From positions 4,526,495 through 4,590,494 of the forward strand of contig SSBO01000003.1 of assembly GCA_005281725.1 (NCBI GenBank): a stretch of DNA of 64,000 bases, written 5' to 3'. Below the pieces are notes generated by a model. That model was not told the DNA's origin. It made no database searches and was given only the letters and a program-made list of their open reading frames with translations. Shown piece after piece: positions 37,222 through 51,742 of this stretch. Source of the stretch: Wuchereria bancrofti. Lineage: Eukaryota > Nematoda > Chromadorea > Rhabditida > Onchocercidae. Numbering within the stretch: the stretch's first letter is position 1; each line of letters starts with the position of its first letter. The translations under genes were made by a program, and so were the position numbers.

Positions 37222-38806
37222 TGATCGTAGCAGGTTTGCTCTCTAAACGTAGTCACTGACGAGGATTTCCTCAGACTCTTTTGGAAGGAAAACGCGGGAA
37301 TATTTCATTCAAGAAGAAACATGCATACGAACATACGTGCATATCACAACAACTACCGCCTGACCATTTCAGTCTTAAATAGCAAGATATGGTGTTACCG
37401 TAACTTATTGGTGTAATCTCGAAAGGAGGAAGGAAGTAATAGCGCCCGGGATGAGCCGACCCTCCTCTTTATGCGCTCAGCTCCACATTGCGCCACACGA
37501 ACACTACCAAAGCTTAACAGACAACAATCCCTAATTACGTGCGTATCTCACCTACATATACACAGATGAGAGCACAGTGAGACACATTCATGCACGTACA
37601 TCCGTCCATATCTCCAGGAGGCGCTTATTGCTTTTCTGCGCACACTGTACATGTCGTCATTTATGTGGAGAGAGAATGTGCAAGCAGTTCACATCTCATC
37701 CTAATATTAGGAAAAAGTAGTTGAGAAAGTGAGTAATGCAAATTCCATTACTCAAAATGGAATTCACAGATTAAGATTCACACCATAATCGTAAAATTAG
37801 CCAAGAGACAAAGGTCAGGTATTACATTTCATCAACATTTCAAACAAATCAACAAGCAGCAAAACAGATTCCAGACATTTACAGACGGACAAATATGAGC
37901 AATGTTTCATCGGTTGATTCAGACGAGTCACTACGATGGTCACTTAAGTTACTTATACTAATAATTATCGATCCCAAGTTCTGTGATTGAGAATAAAAGA
38001 TACCGGAAATGACAAATATTAAGTATTACAAGTGGAATGTAAAGGAGGCCAATTCAAAGATTTATCTTTCGTTTTGAGAAAAACAAATTTAGTTAAGAGG
38101 AAATCATTAGAGACATTGCAGTGAGTACTGTTTGATTCAGGAGTGGATTAAAATGATTTGAATATGACGATCAAGTTCAAAGTTTACCGAGACTTTTTTG
38201 AAGTTGCTAGTTAAATTTAGTTGCAATATTTACCTTAAAAACTCCAGAATAAAGCTCGATTACTGCTGATTCCGGACACTACCCTGAAAAGAAATGGCAA
38301 AATTTAACAAATTCGTCGAATGAATTCGGAATATTAATGAAGATTAACGGCGGCGATGACATAGAGCACAGAATCATTAATTCAATGTACACTGCTCAAC
38401 TTATGGTTGAAAATGGAATGAAAACGATTTGAATATGACAACGATAGGGCTAAAATTAATAAAAAAAAGTGTTGGCAACAAATGCTGGCACTGCTTATAT
38501 GGGCTCCGACGTGTGGCATCTGTAAGTACTGCCTTAATATTTTTCTTCTTTCCAACACTACCCTTCCGGAAGTCTTTACAAACATCTCTCTCAGATTATT
38601 TCGAAAAAAAAAAAAACGACAATTCAAGTTAAAAACTAATTAGCGCAAATGTCATGCAAAACAGAAAATCTGGCCTGTCCTTTGAAATCGGTAATACGAT
38701 TAATCGAGAAAAGGGTAAGTTGAAAATGCAAACATTTACAATTCGAAAAATTTTTTTCGCTGGTAAGCACAACATTAGTTTTGTGCGGAGAGAAGCAAGC
38801 AAGATT

Positions 38807-38899
38807 GAGCACGGCGTTCTTTTCTGCAAGTACAGTTGAGCATGTCGTTGTTTCCTGCAAGTATAGTTGAACATGGCGCTGTTTTCTGCAAATACACTC
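38807..38899 (+). repeat. 31-bp tandem repeat, three imperfect copies
   Basis: Copies start at 38807, 38838 and 38869 with GAGCACGGCG, GAGCATGTCG and GAACATGGCG, each continuing through TTTTCTGCAAGTACAGTT-like sequence. Confidence 0.85.
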
Positions 38900-41800
38900 A
38901 AGAACATTTAAAATTTACTGCTGCTTCATCTAAGTTCTAAAACCTTTCGTCATTTTTATATAAACCGTCACCGTCTTGTACAAGTAAATGAGAACCGCAT
39001 TAGCTCATATGAATAAAAGAAGTCGTGATCTCCAAACACCACGAAAATCTCCAAATGCACGCTATTAACGACGAGTGCAAGCATGCATTATTTTGTCTAC
39101 AGAGCTTGCAAATTTTTGATCCTGTTCGATCACGATTACTGCTCTCTTTTCTGTATGTAACAACAGAAGAAACATGCAAACACACAAGAAAGTCTCGTCT
39201 AACCAATTAGTTCTTACAAATATGACTCAGACTACTTTCGCCATTACAGACTTTCGCAAATATTTCGGACTTATCTCTTGAGAAAATCACTTTTTCTAGG
39301 ATTTTAATCAATTTAAGCGAATAATGGATGAATGGAAAGAAGCCCACTCTAAGTTTGCTTTATGAATTTCACCTATTTAATTAAATCAGTAGATGAGTAG
39401 GGTGAATCCCAATTTCCACCCTTCCATGTACCATTAAAAAGCTGCAATTGATGCAGTGAAAATTTGCAAAATAAAGTAATTCTTGTGCTACAGGATTTAT
39501 ACTATCAACACGTAACACCTTAAGGAAACACGTTACTAACAAGAAAGTGAACATACTTTAACAAAGCTAACGAGTTATAGCAATTCATAAATGGCGAAGT
39601 GGATATTAATTCATGTCGTCTGTAGAAAAGTTTTCCCGCGTAGATCATTTATAGACAATAATGATATTGTAGGAAAATCAGTCCACCTTCAAGAATATCT
39701 TAATCGAAATATGAAAAGTGGCATCTCAGGAGAGGATCGATAAACATTTTAGCCAATTTGTTTGATTTTTGATCAGTTATAGATACAATAATCACAGAAA
39801 ATTAACTAGTAAAATGTAATTTCATTGAAACTTTCATTTAGAATGATGATTTAGTATATAATTTAACGATGAAAGATTTACTAACTCATCATCAATCATT
39901 ATTTTTAATCGCTTTGAAACAGTTCCTATTTACCTTCGTACTCTCACAAGCATTCATGCCTGTGGATACCAGATTCAAATAAGAATTCTCGGACAAACGA
40001 GGATTGATAAAAGAAACAAGAAATTATATTGAACCTTGTACTTTCTAAATTTCATTAATAAATTCTCAAATTCCAACCCAAAACATAAAAATAAGAAATC
40101 AAAAAAACTAAAACTAAAAGCTTTGAAGTGAAGAAGTTAATCAAGAGCTTAGAAATTCACGACTTTCATAAGGATTGTGTTGCTTGTTGCTGAAACATTT
40201 CTCTAAATGTTCGAAATACAAAACGTAAAAATAGATGGTATGAGAGCACTCAAAACAATGGATGAGCGGGGTGCAACAGTATCAATAAAAAAGTAATATT
40301 TCTTTACATACATCGACATATATACACATACACACACAAGCATACATACAGTCGTTTCAGCAATGTAAATAAATTAAAATTTTGTTCAAATAATTGAATG
40401 AAATAACTGTTTGGACGTAAGTTGATATGAAATATTGTGATCATCCACTATTTGCTTTTCAAAATCTTTAAATTTGGAAAAACTTCAAGTGAACATATTA
40501 TTGTAATAGTGTAGACAAGTTTAAAGTGAAAAATGTGTGAACCTGCATTTAACTTTAATATAAAATTTCACTGTTAATTGCAATCATTTTACGTTCTGTA
40601 CAAAATGTAAAGAGAAAAAGTTTTTTTTGTGGTAAACAATCAAGAAAATCTCATGAATGCATCATAAATGACAAGGCTTAATACAGAAAAACCAAAACTC
40701 AGAAGTTCATAAAACATGCAAAAGAATGATATATTTAAATGCGAATAAAAATTGATGTCCTCATTTACAATCATCTTTAAGCAAGTTTTGACTAGTCTCA
40801 GCAAATACAAGTATAGTATGTCCTAATGTCCCTTCATTTGCTCAAAAGAAAAAAAAACTGGAAAACATACCCAGCAATATATTGTTTAAGGGTTTCGCAT
40901 TTTATTGTTTGGTTTGCAAAAAAAAGAAAAAAACTAAAGAACACAGGTTTATAACTAGTTTTCTGAACATTTTTCTTCTACTATTTCAATAATTATTTTA
41001 TTTAAGCTTTATTTCCAATAAATTACCCGCAATCAACACCTTAAGTGATATAAGTGTTAATTGTTGGTGACATTGGGGTAAACTGATAATGATAAATAAC
41101 TGATAAGGGCGAAGAGATGAAAATGTTTTGGTAAATCAATTTTATCACCCTCTCAAAAAAAAAAATGAAATCTATTTTCGTATATTCAGCATTCATTAAA
41201 TTTTTGACGAGATGTGATAAGAATGCTATCGTGAATTTATAAACAGTAAATTTCTCGTTCGGATCAGAAGTAATCTCCACTCACGTATTATCGAACACAG
41301 TACACTTAAAGTACTAAGTGATAAAAGGTGTCGTGGTACGGCATATTTACCCTTCAAAATACGATAAAACGAATGAAAAAATATATAATATTGCTTATTG
41401 AAAGCAAGAAATTAATAGGAGCAGCTGCCAATAGGAATTTAAACACAATATCAAGAAAGAAAAGGAAAATTGTACTTTGTCACTAAAAAATGTTGAAAGT
41501 CAAAAAATTATCAGCACCAAAAAAGAAATGTCAATATGGAACGGTTTGATGTGATCATGTAGCAATCCATAATAAAAGCTTCTTAAAAACAATGTGAGGA
41601 AGAAAATAATCCAGTTATAATTATATTTCGAAATGAATAATAGACTGGGAAAGAATCAAGGCGGGATAAAAGTGGGAAGAGCTGCCCAGTGGTGGAGAGC
41701 TACAATCCTGATTTCGAACAGGATTAAATTAAATGAATGAATGATTTGGTATGAAATATGATTTATTAGAAATTCTCAAAAGAAAATCATGAAATTATGA

Positions 41801-44512
41801 TCAGCACATTAGACAGAGAATCAAACAGAATAATTGGATGCCGCTGCCCACCCTTTTGGGTGATAGTAGCAGCAGTGATAATGGTAGTAGTACTGATGGT
41901 CGTAAAGCAATGATATAATAGAAGCAATAAGTAATAGTAATATTAGTTCAGGCAAAAATACATGCAAATCAAGACTATATTCAAAAGGGAAGTAATAATG
42001 TTGGTTGGAAAGAGGCGAAGATCGGTGAAGATGGGATATTGACTGGCTATAGAAGCGAAACTTGAAAAATTTTTAAAACCAAATTTTATATATATTATAA
42101 TAATGTACACATACATATTTATACATATACATAGTCTCCAATTTATTATCTCACTATAGTATCAAAACGACGACAGCAACAACCGCAAGCAGTACTGATA
42201 ACAATTAACAAACACAATGGATGGCGCTGACCGATAACGAAATTTTCACTCACTTTCATCGATTTTATTAATGAATTTTAATTCTGAAAGTTATGAATCA
42301 TTTGTACAATGTTTGGTGTAAGTGGTTGAAACGATTTCTACATTATTCTTTTAGCAACATTTACTAATGATGATTTAACTATGAAGTAATCGTTGCTATG
42401 TCCTATGAAATACTAAGTTATAGGTGGTGATATTTGCAAGACAAAGCAACATTCAAGAGATTTCTGAGGAAATCCATACAAATTAAGGAAAATGAATAGT
42501 TAAAAGGTAACAGCTAAAAAGTAAGAAATTTAACATTCATGTACTTTTCACACTACGAATACATTCATTTGTATATTGTTTTAAATCATCTCGAATTTCA
42601 CTTTTGTAGAAAGTTTAGTCTATTTGAGTACTGCAACCGTACCTCACATTTCATATCTGAACTTATGATTTTGTCTTTTGTTTTCATTGTCATTGAATAC
42701 TACTATTTGGATGGAACTGAACCACAAAATTGAAAGACGGCAAGTATTGCCGTAAACTTCTGGCTATCCTTAGGATGCTCAGATTTCACCATTGAGATCG
42801 GTAGCGCAATAACTGAATTTATTTAAAAATTGAATTTACTTTAAGCGAGCCGACATATAATAACAAACTTTCTGGCATCTGACGTCATTTACGCAAATGA
42901 CAAAGTAGTTGAAATAACGATTATTGACGATAGGGTAAAAAATAGGTGGAAATGTTTGTGCATTGGTTGTTACGGTGTTATTACTACTGCCAGCTTTTAA
43001 ATTTTCCACACGTTTTACAAAATAATTATATAAATCGAATGAGAAACAACTATTATGACTGCCCTCACCTCACAACAACCAGTGTTTTTTAATTGAGCGT
43101 CACTATGTCACACAAAAGCAGTGTTTTATATCTTTTATAAATGACTTTTATTAAAAGTAAGAAGCATGACATCAATAATTACTTTTACTAGTTTCTTTTA
43201 CTTATTAGCAAATGTTTTAACTCGAGTACGTCTTTATCTTTGCGTGCCTAAAGTTCTGCTTGCCCACATGTCTCAAGCATATCACCCCACCACTTGTTTA
43301 CCTGTCTGCAAAGGTATGGAATATTTTTTCAATGTTGATTACTGCTCACCCATCTATTTACCTATTCACAAAATATACACACGTACGGATGGATCTCATC
43401 ATGGCACAATCAAACATTTTTCCTGTGGAGTAGTTTAAAATGCGAAGAAATATTCTAAATTTGACAATTCTTTTGATGATTATTGAATTAAACAGAACAA
43501 ACTGGCTGTCACGCGTAAGGCGACACAACTCGTCAGTTAGCGAACGAGCATGTTCATATAACCACATATTACATATAAACAGAATGGGTGAAACGTTCAC
43601 ATGCATATGCGAGCACACAAAATGTCGCAGTGAGCACTTTACATAACTATAAAACTTTATTTTATTTACAATCTAGTAGTTTCAAGATCTCTGCTTACTT
43701 CTTTGAGCTTCCTCGGGAAGCTTCGGGAATTCGGATCGCCATGTCTACTTTATCTACCTTCATTTACTTTTTTTTTCTTAATTGGTACCACTTGTAAATT
43801 CGGGAATCAAAAGCCAATCTTTACTACTACCGATAGCGAAAATTTTTTTTTATTGCTTATAGAATAAATAAATGTGAAATACTGCCTTTGATGAGTTGTT
43901 GATCAGTGATGAAATAAAGAAAAAATACAAATCTAATCTCATGTTAGTACAGCTTTTTTGTTAAATTTTGATTTGTAATCAAATATTTGAAATTTTTCCT
44001 CAAACATTAAAAAGTTAGATAGAATATCATTCTGCAGAAGTACCACAGATGACAATAAGATAATAAACAAAGGCTACCGCTGTCCAAGCGCTCAGTTGAA
44101 CCTGAGAAAGAACAAAGAAAACTAAAAACCGCATGAATAATAGAGGATCGTGAACGGTCTTGCATCAGACTTTGAAAATACAAATATATTTATGAAACGA
44201 AATTTTAAAAATTTAAAGAAGCATATAACAAAAGTAGTATTTCCTCAAATTTTTACTGGAAACTTTCATGCACTGAAGTGATGAGAGAGTTCAATCCTCC
44301 TGCATTGACTGTTACAATTTACTGCTGTGATGATGAATTTTCTCCATTTTTTGATTGAAGAAGAGTTTCAAATTGTTTTAAAACGCTGACAACCATTACC
44401 AGACAATAAAGAATCGATATTGCAACAGAAAGCAGAGAAAATTGGAGAATTTTTCCACTAAATCATTGCGCAAAGTCAAAAGGCAATGCTTGAAAATGGA
44501 AAAGATTGAATA

Positions 44513-44775
44513 ACATGATCACACTGTCATCATCCATCATCACAATAATCATCCATCACCATTAGCATCATCGTCATCATCATCATTACCATTACAAACA
44601 ATCATTATTATCATGATTATTATTATTAATAATAATAACAAGAATAATTAATAATAATAATGATAATAGTAATAAATGAATAATAATAACAAATTATCAT
44701 TACTATTGCTATTACTACCATTATTATATCATTATTATTAATACCATCATCACCATTATCACTACTCACCACCAT
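44513..44775. repeat. ATC/ATT/AAT trinucleotide-rich block
   Basis: Roughly 260 bases of imperfect CAT, ATT and AAT triplets that change strand bias midway (CATCATCAT, then AATAATAAT, then ATTACTATT). Confidence 0.8.
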
Positions 44776-47174
44776 TGTCATCATTTTGCGGCCATTACTG
44801 CCATTTCAGTAGCATAACGAAATTCCATTTTAAAAATTATCTCAATACCAGTAATTTCTACACTTTTTTCATTAAAAAGAGGCTTTTTACATTGGTATGT
44901 TGAAATCTTTTCAAAGTATTTTAACACGAAACAGTAAAGCAACTTCATAAATTTTGCTGATTTTATTTCGTTCCATTCGTCATGAAACACTTTTTTAATC
45001 CATTCATTCAGTCAACAGAACACACTAACCCAGGCAATAAGAGGGAAAAAACTTTTTGTTTCGAATTTTCGTACCCAAAGGTCTCTTCCACTTGCTGCTT
45101 ATCGAAAAAGCTGATAATAAATTCAGAAGTTTTGAATATTGATTTTCAGTATTTCTTGAACTCTATGTAGCTATCTTAACAACCACAAGGTGATTAATTC
45201 AGCTTTCAACACATTCTTTTGTTTGATGAAAAAGGAATCACCTAGTCAAACTGCAGATCAATCTTTCTGTCTGAAATTCATCACTGTCTACACCAAGTGC
45301 ATCAAACTGACCATGTAATTAACGGTCTTCAACAGCCGCGAAACTTGCAGTTACTTATGACCACCAGTCATTCCTCTATTCTCTATATTTTGTTTTCATA
45401 TTCTCAATAGTGCATTATCTGGCATTACGTAATATCTACCATACATTAATACCTGACATCAATATTTTAAGGTGTAGTGGCCTTGTTATTTTTTCCATCA
45501 GTACGGAACCGTGCAGTAAACCAAGGAATTTATGGCTTAATTTACTTCTCAACAATACGTGGCTTGCTTTGCCAGAGACATTTCAACTTAATTCTTTTTT
45601 TTTTGGGTTTTAAAAGTGATACTGCTGAGGAAAGAATGAGCACACATTTTCGATGGGACCATCTTATCAGCATTGAATTTTAGACAGTCCTTTTTGTTAC
45701 TTTAAGTACATCAAGCAATATACACTCCCCAAGAAGCTTTATCACACAAAAATACATTGGCAAATATCCGAAATTAATCTTTACTTTATTAATGTCTTTT
45801 GATGTAAAAAAAACCCCCAAAGAACCTGATGACAAGAAAATTTTTTAGAAAGATGACATCTTATAATTTTTGGAGAAAGGTCTTGCAGACATAGCAAGGA
45901 ACTTTTCTTAAAAAAGGACATGAGAAAAACAATGAATTTGTTTTTGAAAATTAGCCAAGTTTTATTCTCAAAAAAGGTTTTTTGAATGAATATTTGTCCA
46001 TATAATTACTTTTAGACGAATGTTTTTCACATCTTGACAATCAATCAACTAGTAGTATTTAAACTAATTTTTTAGGTTAGACTAAATCGGAATGTTTTTT
46101 AGTTGCAAGCTAAAGGGAAATTAATTATGTAATATATTCAAAAAAAAAAAAATCTACTAACTCAGTTATAAGTAACTAAGTTCTCCCAAGAAAAGGGAAT
46201 GAAGAAAACAATAAATTTCCTCTTAAAAAATAGCCCTGTTTTATTTTCAAGAAACTTTTTTTTTTTTTAAATGAGCTAGTATCATAACCGGAAAGGAAGA
46301 TTCGTTAGCAAAATTGCAAAAATACGTGTATTCATCCGCAGAAGTAATAAAATTCGTTGTCATTTAAATTGAAATCATAACAGTTTTAAAATCCAAATAC
46401 TTCTTCAATTTCCGCTCAAATTATTAACAAAATTTCACGTTTTGTTCTTTCAACCAACAAAATTTTTCATTTTCCTTCATCTCTCCGAAAGTTATAAGCA
46501 TCTGTTATGCGTTTTATGCACATCTGTCGATGCAAAAAAATTATTCATTCTTTTTTAATTAAATTAAAAACGATGGAACCATCCATTAGGTTTATGTAAA
46601 TGATATAATGATACTTTTTAAGAGGTTGTTATGGATCTCAAAGGGCAATTAGTTCATTCTCTCAAAATCAAATTTTCCTGAAGTTTTAAACGAAAAAATA
46701 TATGAATTGAAGGTTATACTACTTGCAACTTGAATAAGAAGTACTGATCATTAAAAAGCCTTTGAAAGTATGAAATTTGGAGTGGTAGCAGTAATAGCAT
46801 AAAAGGTTGTTTTTTTTATGATTCCCATGTAAAAATTTTGTAAATAACGGTCAAAAATTTTCATGTCATTGTATATGAAAAATAGACAGCTAAGCAGACA
46901 AAGTTAGCAGCTAATGTTTAGAATTTAAATTCTAAAAAATGCTTTAAAAAAACGTTTCTAGCAATGGATTTTTACTTATGAAATGGCCGGAAAGGTAAAT
47001 AAAGAGTTTAGACGCTGCAAGCCAGCTGAAAATTTGATCGTATCCGGAATTTGAATTTTTTGAAATTTCTTAAGAAAACACTGCCGCTAAAAGAATGAAA
47101 AACCAAACGTCAAAAAAAAAGTTGAAAGGGGAAGAAAAGTAAATAAACTGGGAGGAATCGAAATGATTACAAAT

Positions 47175-47195
47175 TGAATGAATGAATGAATGAAT
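47175..47195. repeat. GAAT tetranucleotide microsatellite
   Basis: About five copies of TGAA in tandem. Confidence 0.8.
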
Positions 47196-50192
47196 ATATA
47201 CAGAATGTAAACACTCAACCCAAGCAGCTAGAAATGTATGCGCCGCATTTCCCAGACCCGTTAACCACTAACGAAATTCAACAAAAATTTCACAAAAATG
47301 TAAACTTTGGCTTTCCGCTAGCACAAGCAAACATTTCATTAAAAATTTAGACCCAACCTCCCCGCCCCTCCCCACCACACTACCCGCGCTTAGCAACACT
47401 TTTGCTCTTGTCTGCTATCTGCAACCAATGCCGCTTACTTGATTAGATTACAAGAATGGAAAATAAGGCTTTGTATGTATTTTAAACTTTCTAGATATAT
47501 TAGTGAACAAAATTCCACCAATGAATAATTTAAACAATACAAAGTATCACATTCGAAAGCAACATATATTTTATCAAATTTATTTCCATTGAAGTTATAA
47601 ACTTTCCAAGCTTAGCTCAGTAAGTAAACTGTTATATGTCTTCATAATGATTTTCCAAGCCGAAATTCTTCTTTCTTTTTTAAAATATCCTTTGATATTT
47701 AACATTTAAAATATAACAATTTTCATATATATATGGAACAAAAACAAGATTTTAAAACAGATTGAAAATACCAAGCATTCTAGCTATATTTGGAAGAAAA
47801 AACAGGAGGACAAAAGATTTTTTAAAAAAAAGGGACATTCTCGGTTTATAGATATGAAACAGATAGAAAAACAAGACAAATGAACGTGTGATTCAAAATT
47901 AAAGCAATGAATAATTTTAAAGTACTTAACGTATCAGTTATAACAAGTTCATTTTTTCTATTTCAACTTATGGTTTAAGTGTTTTAGTCATAAAAAAATT
48001 GACAGAATGTCCTTGTTATAAATTCTCTCGATCCGTACTGGAAGTACTGAAGCTCTCCTCCATCCTTGATCCATACTCTCTCGCCGTCTATGAAATTAGA
48101 AGCTTAAAAGCCGCTGATCTTTTGTTGCACAAATTCTCAATTAAATGCTGTTACTAAAAATCTCAATTAAATGCCATTACAACGCACAAGTAATTGATTA
48201 ATGAAAATGGTTTAAATTGCTCAGCTTCTAGCAATTTCAAACTACCAGAAAAAGAAGCTTCAAGCTTTAATCAGTACAGAAGGAATTAAGAGAGATGTAA
48301 CGTTATTATGAAATGTTGTTGAAAGATCTGATAAAATAGAATTTATATGATAAAAAAAAGATACTTTCAAAGTTCTGACACTTATAATATTTCAAAGATA
48401 AATAACTAAAAATAAATATTAAAAGATTTAGTGCAGTACACAAGGAGTTCATTAGGGTTCAGTCTCGAACTTCGCCAGTTGACTAAATCATTTAGCATAC
48501 TAATGTCAGTACTATCATAAATGATAATTCTATTAATGTTTGCACTAAGAAATTATTAATGTAAGCTTGCTGTAATCTTCCATTGAGGTAAATTCTAATC
48601 CATAAACCAAGATCACTCAGGTTTGGCTTAAAGGAAATCTGTTTATAGAATGTGATGCAATGAAATAAACTTTCGGTTGAATTCATTGCTTCTACAGCAG
48701 TGAAACTGTGAACAAACAGCAGACACTAAATGTCTTTAGCGCAACTAATTACTCAAACAGAAACATTAATTTCCATCTCGTGAGTAACCCGAGATTTATC
48801 AGACGATAATGTATACCTTGTAGAAGAATCAAACAAGTCAACAATACGTGTTATTAAATTCTGACTATCAGAAGAAACTAATCATTCTAGCTTGACTCTA
48901 AAATGACATTTTTAGAGTGCTGGATGGTTACTGCTACTAATATTAAAGATATCGCACCAATATTCATCCCGCCAACTGTGATAATTCCAGCTAAAACCAA
49001 AAGTCATATTCTGCAAAAAAGGGCTCGACTTTATGCAAATTGTACTTAGCAAAATCATAGCTTTCTTCATCTACAATACCAGTGATAGTAGTAGTATGTT
49101 GAGGTCTTACTGGACAAGAAAATGTTTCGAATTCTATGGTACACAACACAATTTCACATTAAAAAAAAGCATATGTTTTTCCACCGACAGCTTCCCGTCC
49201 TCTACCATTCCATTCGTCTTTTCTCCTACTTCGCATTCTCAGATTCTCTCTTCGTCCCTTATTCCTTCTACGGCGACATTGACCATCAAATGTGTACGAA
49301 TGGAGAAAATCGGTTGGCTCACCACTACAGTTCTATTTGCTGTATGCATGCATTCACAAAAAAAGTAATAGTTAGTAATAAAAACTTCGGCTAAGAAAAA
49401 GAAAGCAATGAATATCATTTTACGACTTTGCTTTTTACTGCTTTTCCATATATATTATCTATTGTAGTCACAAGGGATTTAAACATGACATTTAATTAGT
49501 AATTTGAATTGTTAAATTATAAGCAAAAATTAAATGAAACAGAAGCAGAGGAAATATCATATTTGTGTGAATATTTTTGTAAGATTTTGTGATGACGTTC
49601 AGCGCAATTATTTCAGGTTAATTTTTAGATTCCGATAAATCACTATAGCTATTACTGTTTGGAAAGTTGAGTGAAGGACATCGATGAGTGAAAAAAACGG
49701 AAGAAAAAGAAATCAAAATGAATGAGAAAGGCGACTGAACATTTAATGTTTAAAAATGGAATGTTATCTATAACGCACTGCTGTCGGAGCAATAATTATC
49801 AATAAGGAAAAGTTACATGATCTAACTTCTAAGGGAAATGGCAGCAATATCAGGATATTATGTCGGAAATGATTGAACCAAATTGCTAAAGGTGGGACAG
49901 GTCTTCAGCAAGTTAGCGTCAATTTTAAAATTATTTTGTAGAAAAGTTTAAGCATTTTGCTGCATTTCATAATAGTAAGCTTTCAAATTAATTCATAAAA
50001 CTCAAAATAGCTAAATCTTAGTGAGTGAATTTGATTTTACAAATGCACCATATGCTAGTTAATTCTATAAGCAGTGCTTTACGAGTAGAGGAGGATCAAA
50101 TCAGTTAATTATTCCAATTTCAGAATACTTCGGGAATTTAATTTTCCAGGCTTTAAGCAAAAATAGCAATTAATTTTTTAAATAGTTTAATT

Positions 50193-50447
50193 TTGCTACA
50201 AAGGTCTTCAAATAACAATTTATTTGTCCAAAATAATAATACAAATCATCGAATAGTCCTTGCAAATCTGTTAATTGCTATTTGCAAAAACTGCGATAAA
50301 TTAGATTCGCTTTTGATTATGGACGTAAGCAACAAAAGTCTCTATTATTCACTGTTTCAACTAATAAAAGCTCAAAAACCAGAAAAACTGCATTTGTGCT
50401 TGGAAATTATGAAACATTTCCTACTTGACTTTCCTAAAAAGATTTAG
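50193..50447 (+). pseudogene. Orphan open frame, possible exon or gene remnant
   Basis: An 84-codon plus-strand frame with no ATG at its start ends in TAG. Its second half has a helical, protein-like character: NHRIVLANLLIAICKNCDKL, then KPEKLHLCLEIMKHFLLDF. The composition is less AT-driven than neighbouring frames. It could be a terminal exon of an unseen gene or a decayed copy. No family recognised and no partner exon found. Confidence 0.25.
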
Positions 50448-51700
50448 CTCAATAACCTACTGACTACGTATGTAACTCTATGCAAATATATACAGTATTA
50501 TCTATTATCATACACATTAATCAAATGATGGAAGAACAATGACATCGATTCACATTCCCATTTCTAAATTATTTAGCGCCAGAAGAACCTTGGAAGATAA
50601 TACTACGAGAATGATAACAAGGAAAGTTTATTTTTAATCTTCAATTTTTAATTTTTCTCTCAAGAACAATTTTAATTTTCAAAAAACGAAGTATAGAAAT
50701 TGAAAGATTAAAATGGCTGGATAACAACAATATACATCGATGTAAATAACAACTTGATCAGATTCACCTCACTGAGCCGTAGTTTAACTCGGATTTGCAA
50801 TTTGAATGGCATTGATAGTAGAAATAATAGTCATAATAGTAAGAGTACATCTGCCATGTGCTTTTGTTCGATGAATGAAAAATTTGTAGATGCAACAAAT
50901 AATTTGGCCCTATATTTATAAGTAGGAAATACATTTATTAAATTTGCTCATGAATCATTGAAACATGGTCTCCGTCATTACTTCTTTGTATTACTTCAGT
51001 TTTATATTAATTATTATTACTGTTTTTACCTAATCGTATTATATATTTTAAAGTACACTAAAATAATTAGAAATGAGAAACAGATGTTGAAATAAGTGGA
51101 AAAGTGATGAAATAACAGCTTAAAGTTTCATGTTACTGTATAAAATATTGTCAAATCTCATCTTTCACCATTAAGAAATTAAGCTCCACTAATGACAGTC
51201 ACTAATTAATAAAATAGAAAAGCAACATGATTAACTACCATAAGATTCTCAACTATTACGGGAAAAAAGAAATTATTGGCAGTTCAAAACGATGACCTCA
51301 TAAGGATAGTATGACACATTGCTGTATACATTAATATGTCTCAAGTTTTATCCAATTACTGATGTAAAAGTCAGAAATATAAATTTCTTTGTTATCTTTT
51401 AAAAAATTAAGGAGAGGAAATAAAAAATGAATTATGGCAGTGCGGAAAGATGTGTTTCTCTGATAGGACAGTACGTTGCTGTTATTGAGTTTCTGCGAGT
51501 GGCGTTTAAATTAAGATGTAAATTAAACAAAAGCAGAGGCTTTTTTGAAGTGCATCATCATTAGTTCGGCTGTTTTTAAATGAAAAAGATGGAAAAGTTT
51601 ATAAAAATCTGAAATGGTTTCGAAGCAATAAGAAAAAACAGAATGGCTTCTCTTGAAAAATGTCGTAATTTATCAAAAAAAAGGGTAAAAAAGAAGTATC

Positions 51701-51742
51701 TGAGAAAGAGAGAGAGAGAGAAAAAATGGAGAAAGAGAAACA
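51701..51742 (+). repeat. GA-rich purine run
   Basis: GAGAAAGAGAGAGAGAGAG followed by A and GA tracts. Confidence 0.7.

Noticed and set aside
38033..38044. TGGAATGTAAAG, the first twelve bases of miR-1
   Set aside because: The continuation GAGGCC differs from miR-1 and the expected star arm is absent upstream.
38382..38530. Minus-strand frame starting MPHVGAHISSA after a TTACAG
   Set aside because: An acceptor next to an ATG and a hydrophobic stretch suggested a secreted peptide, but the frame is 45 codons and otherwise unsupported.
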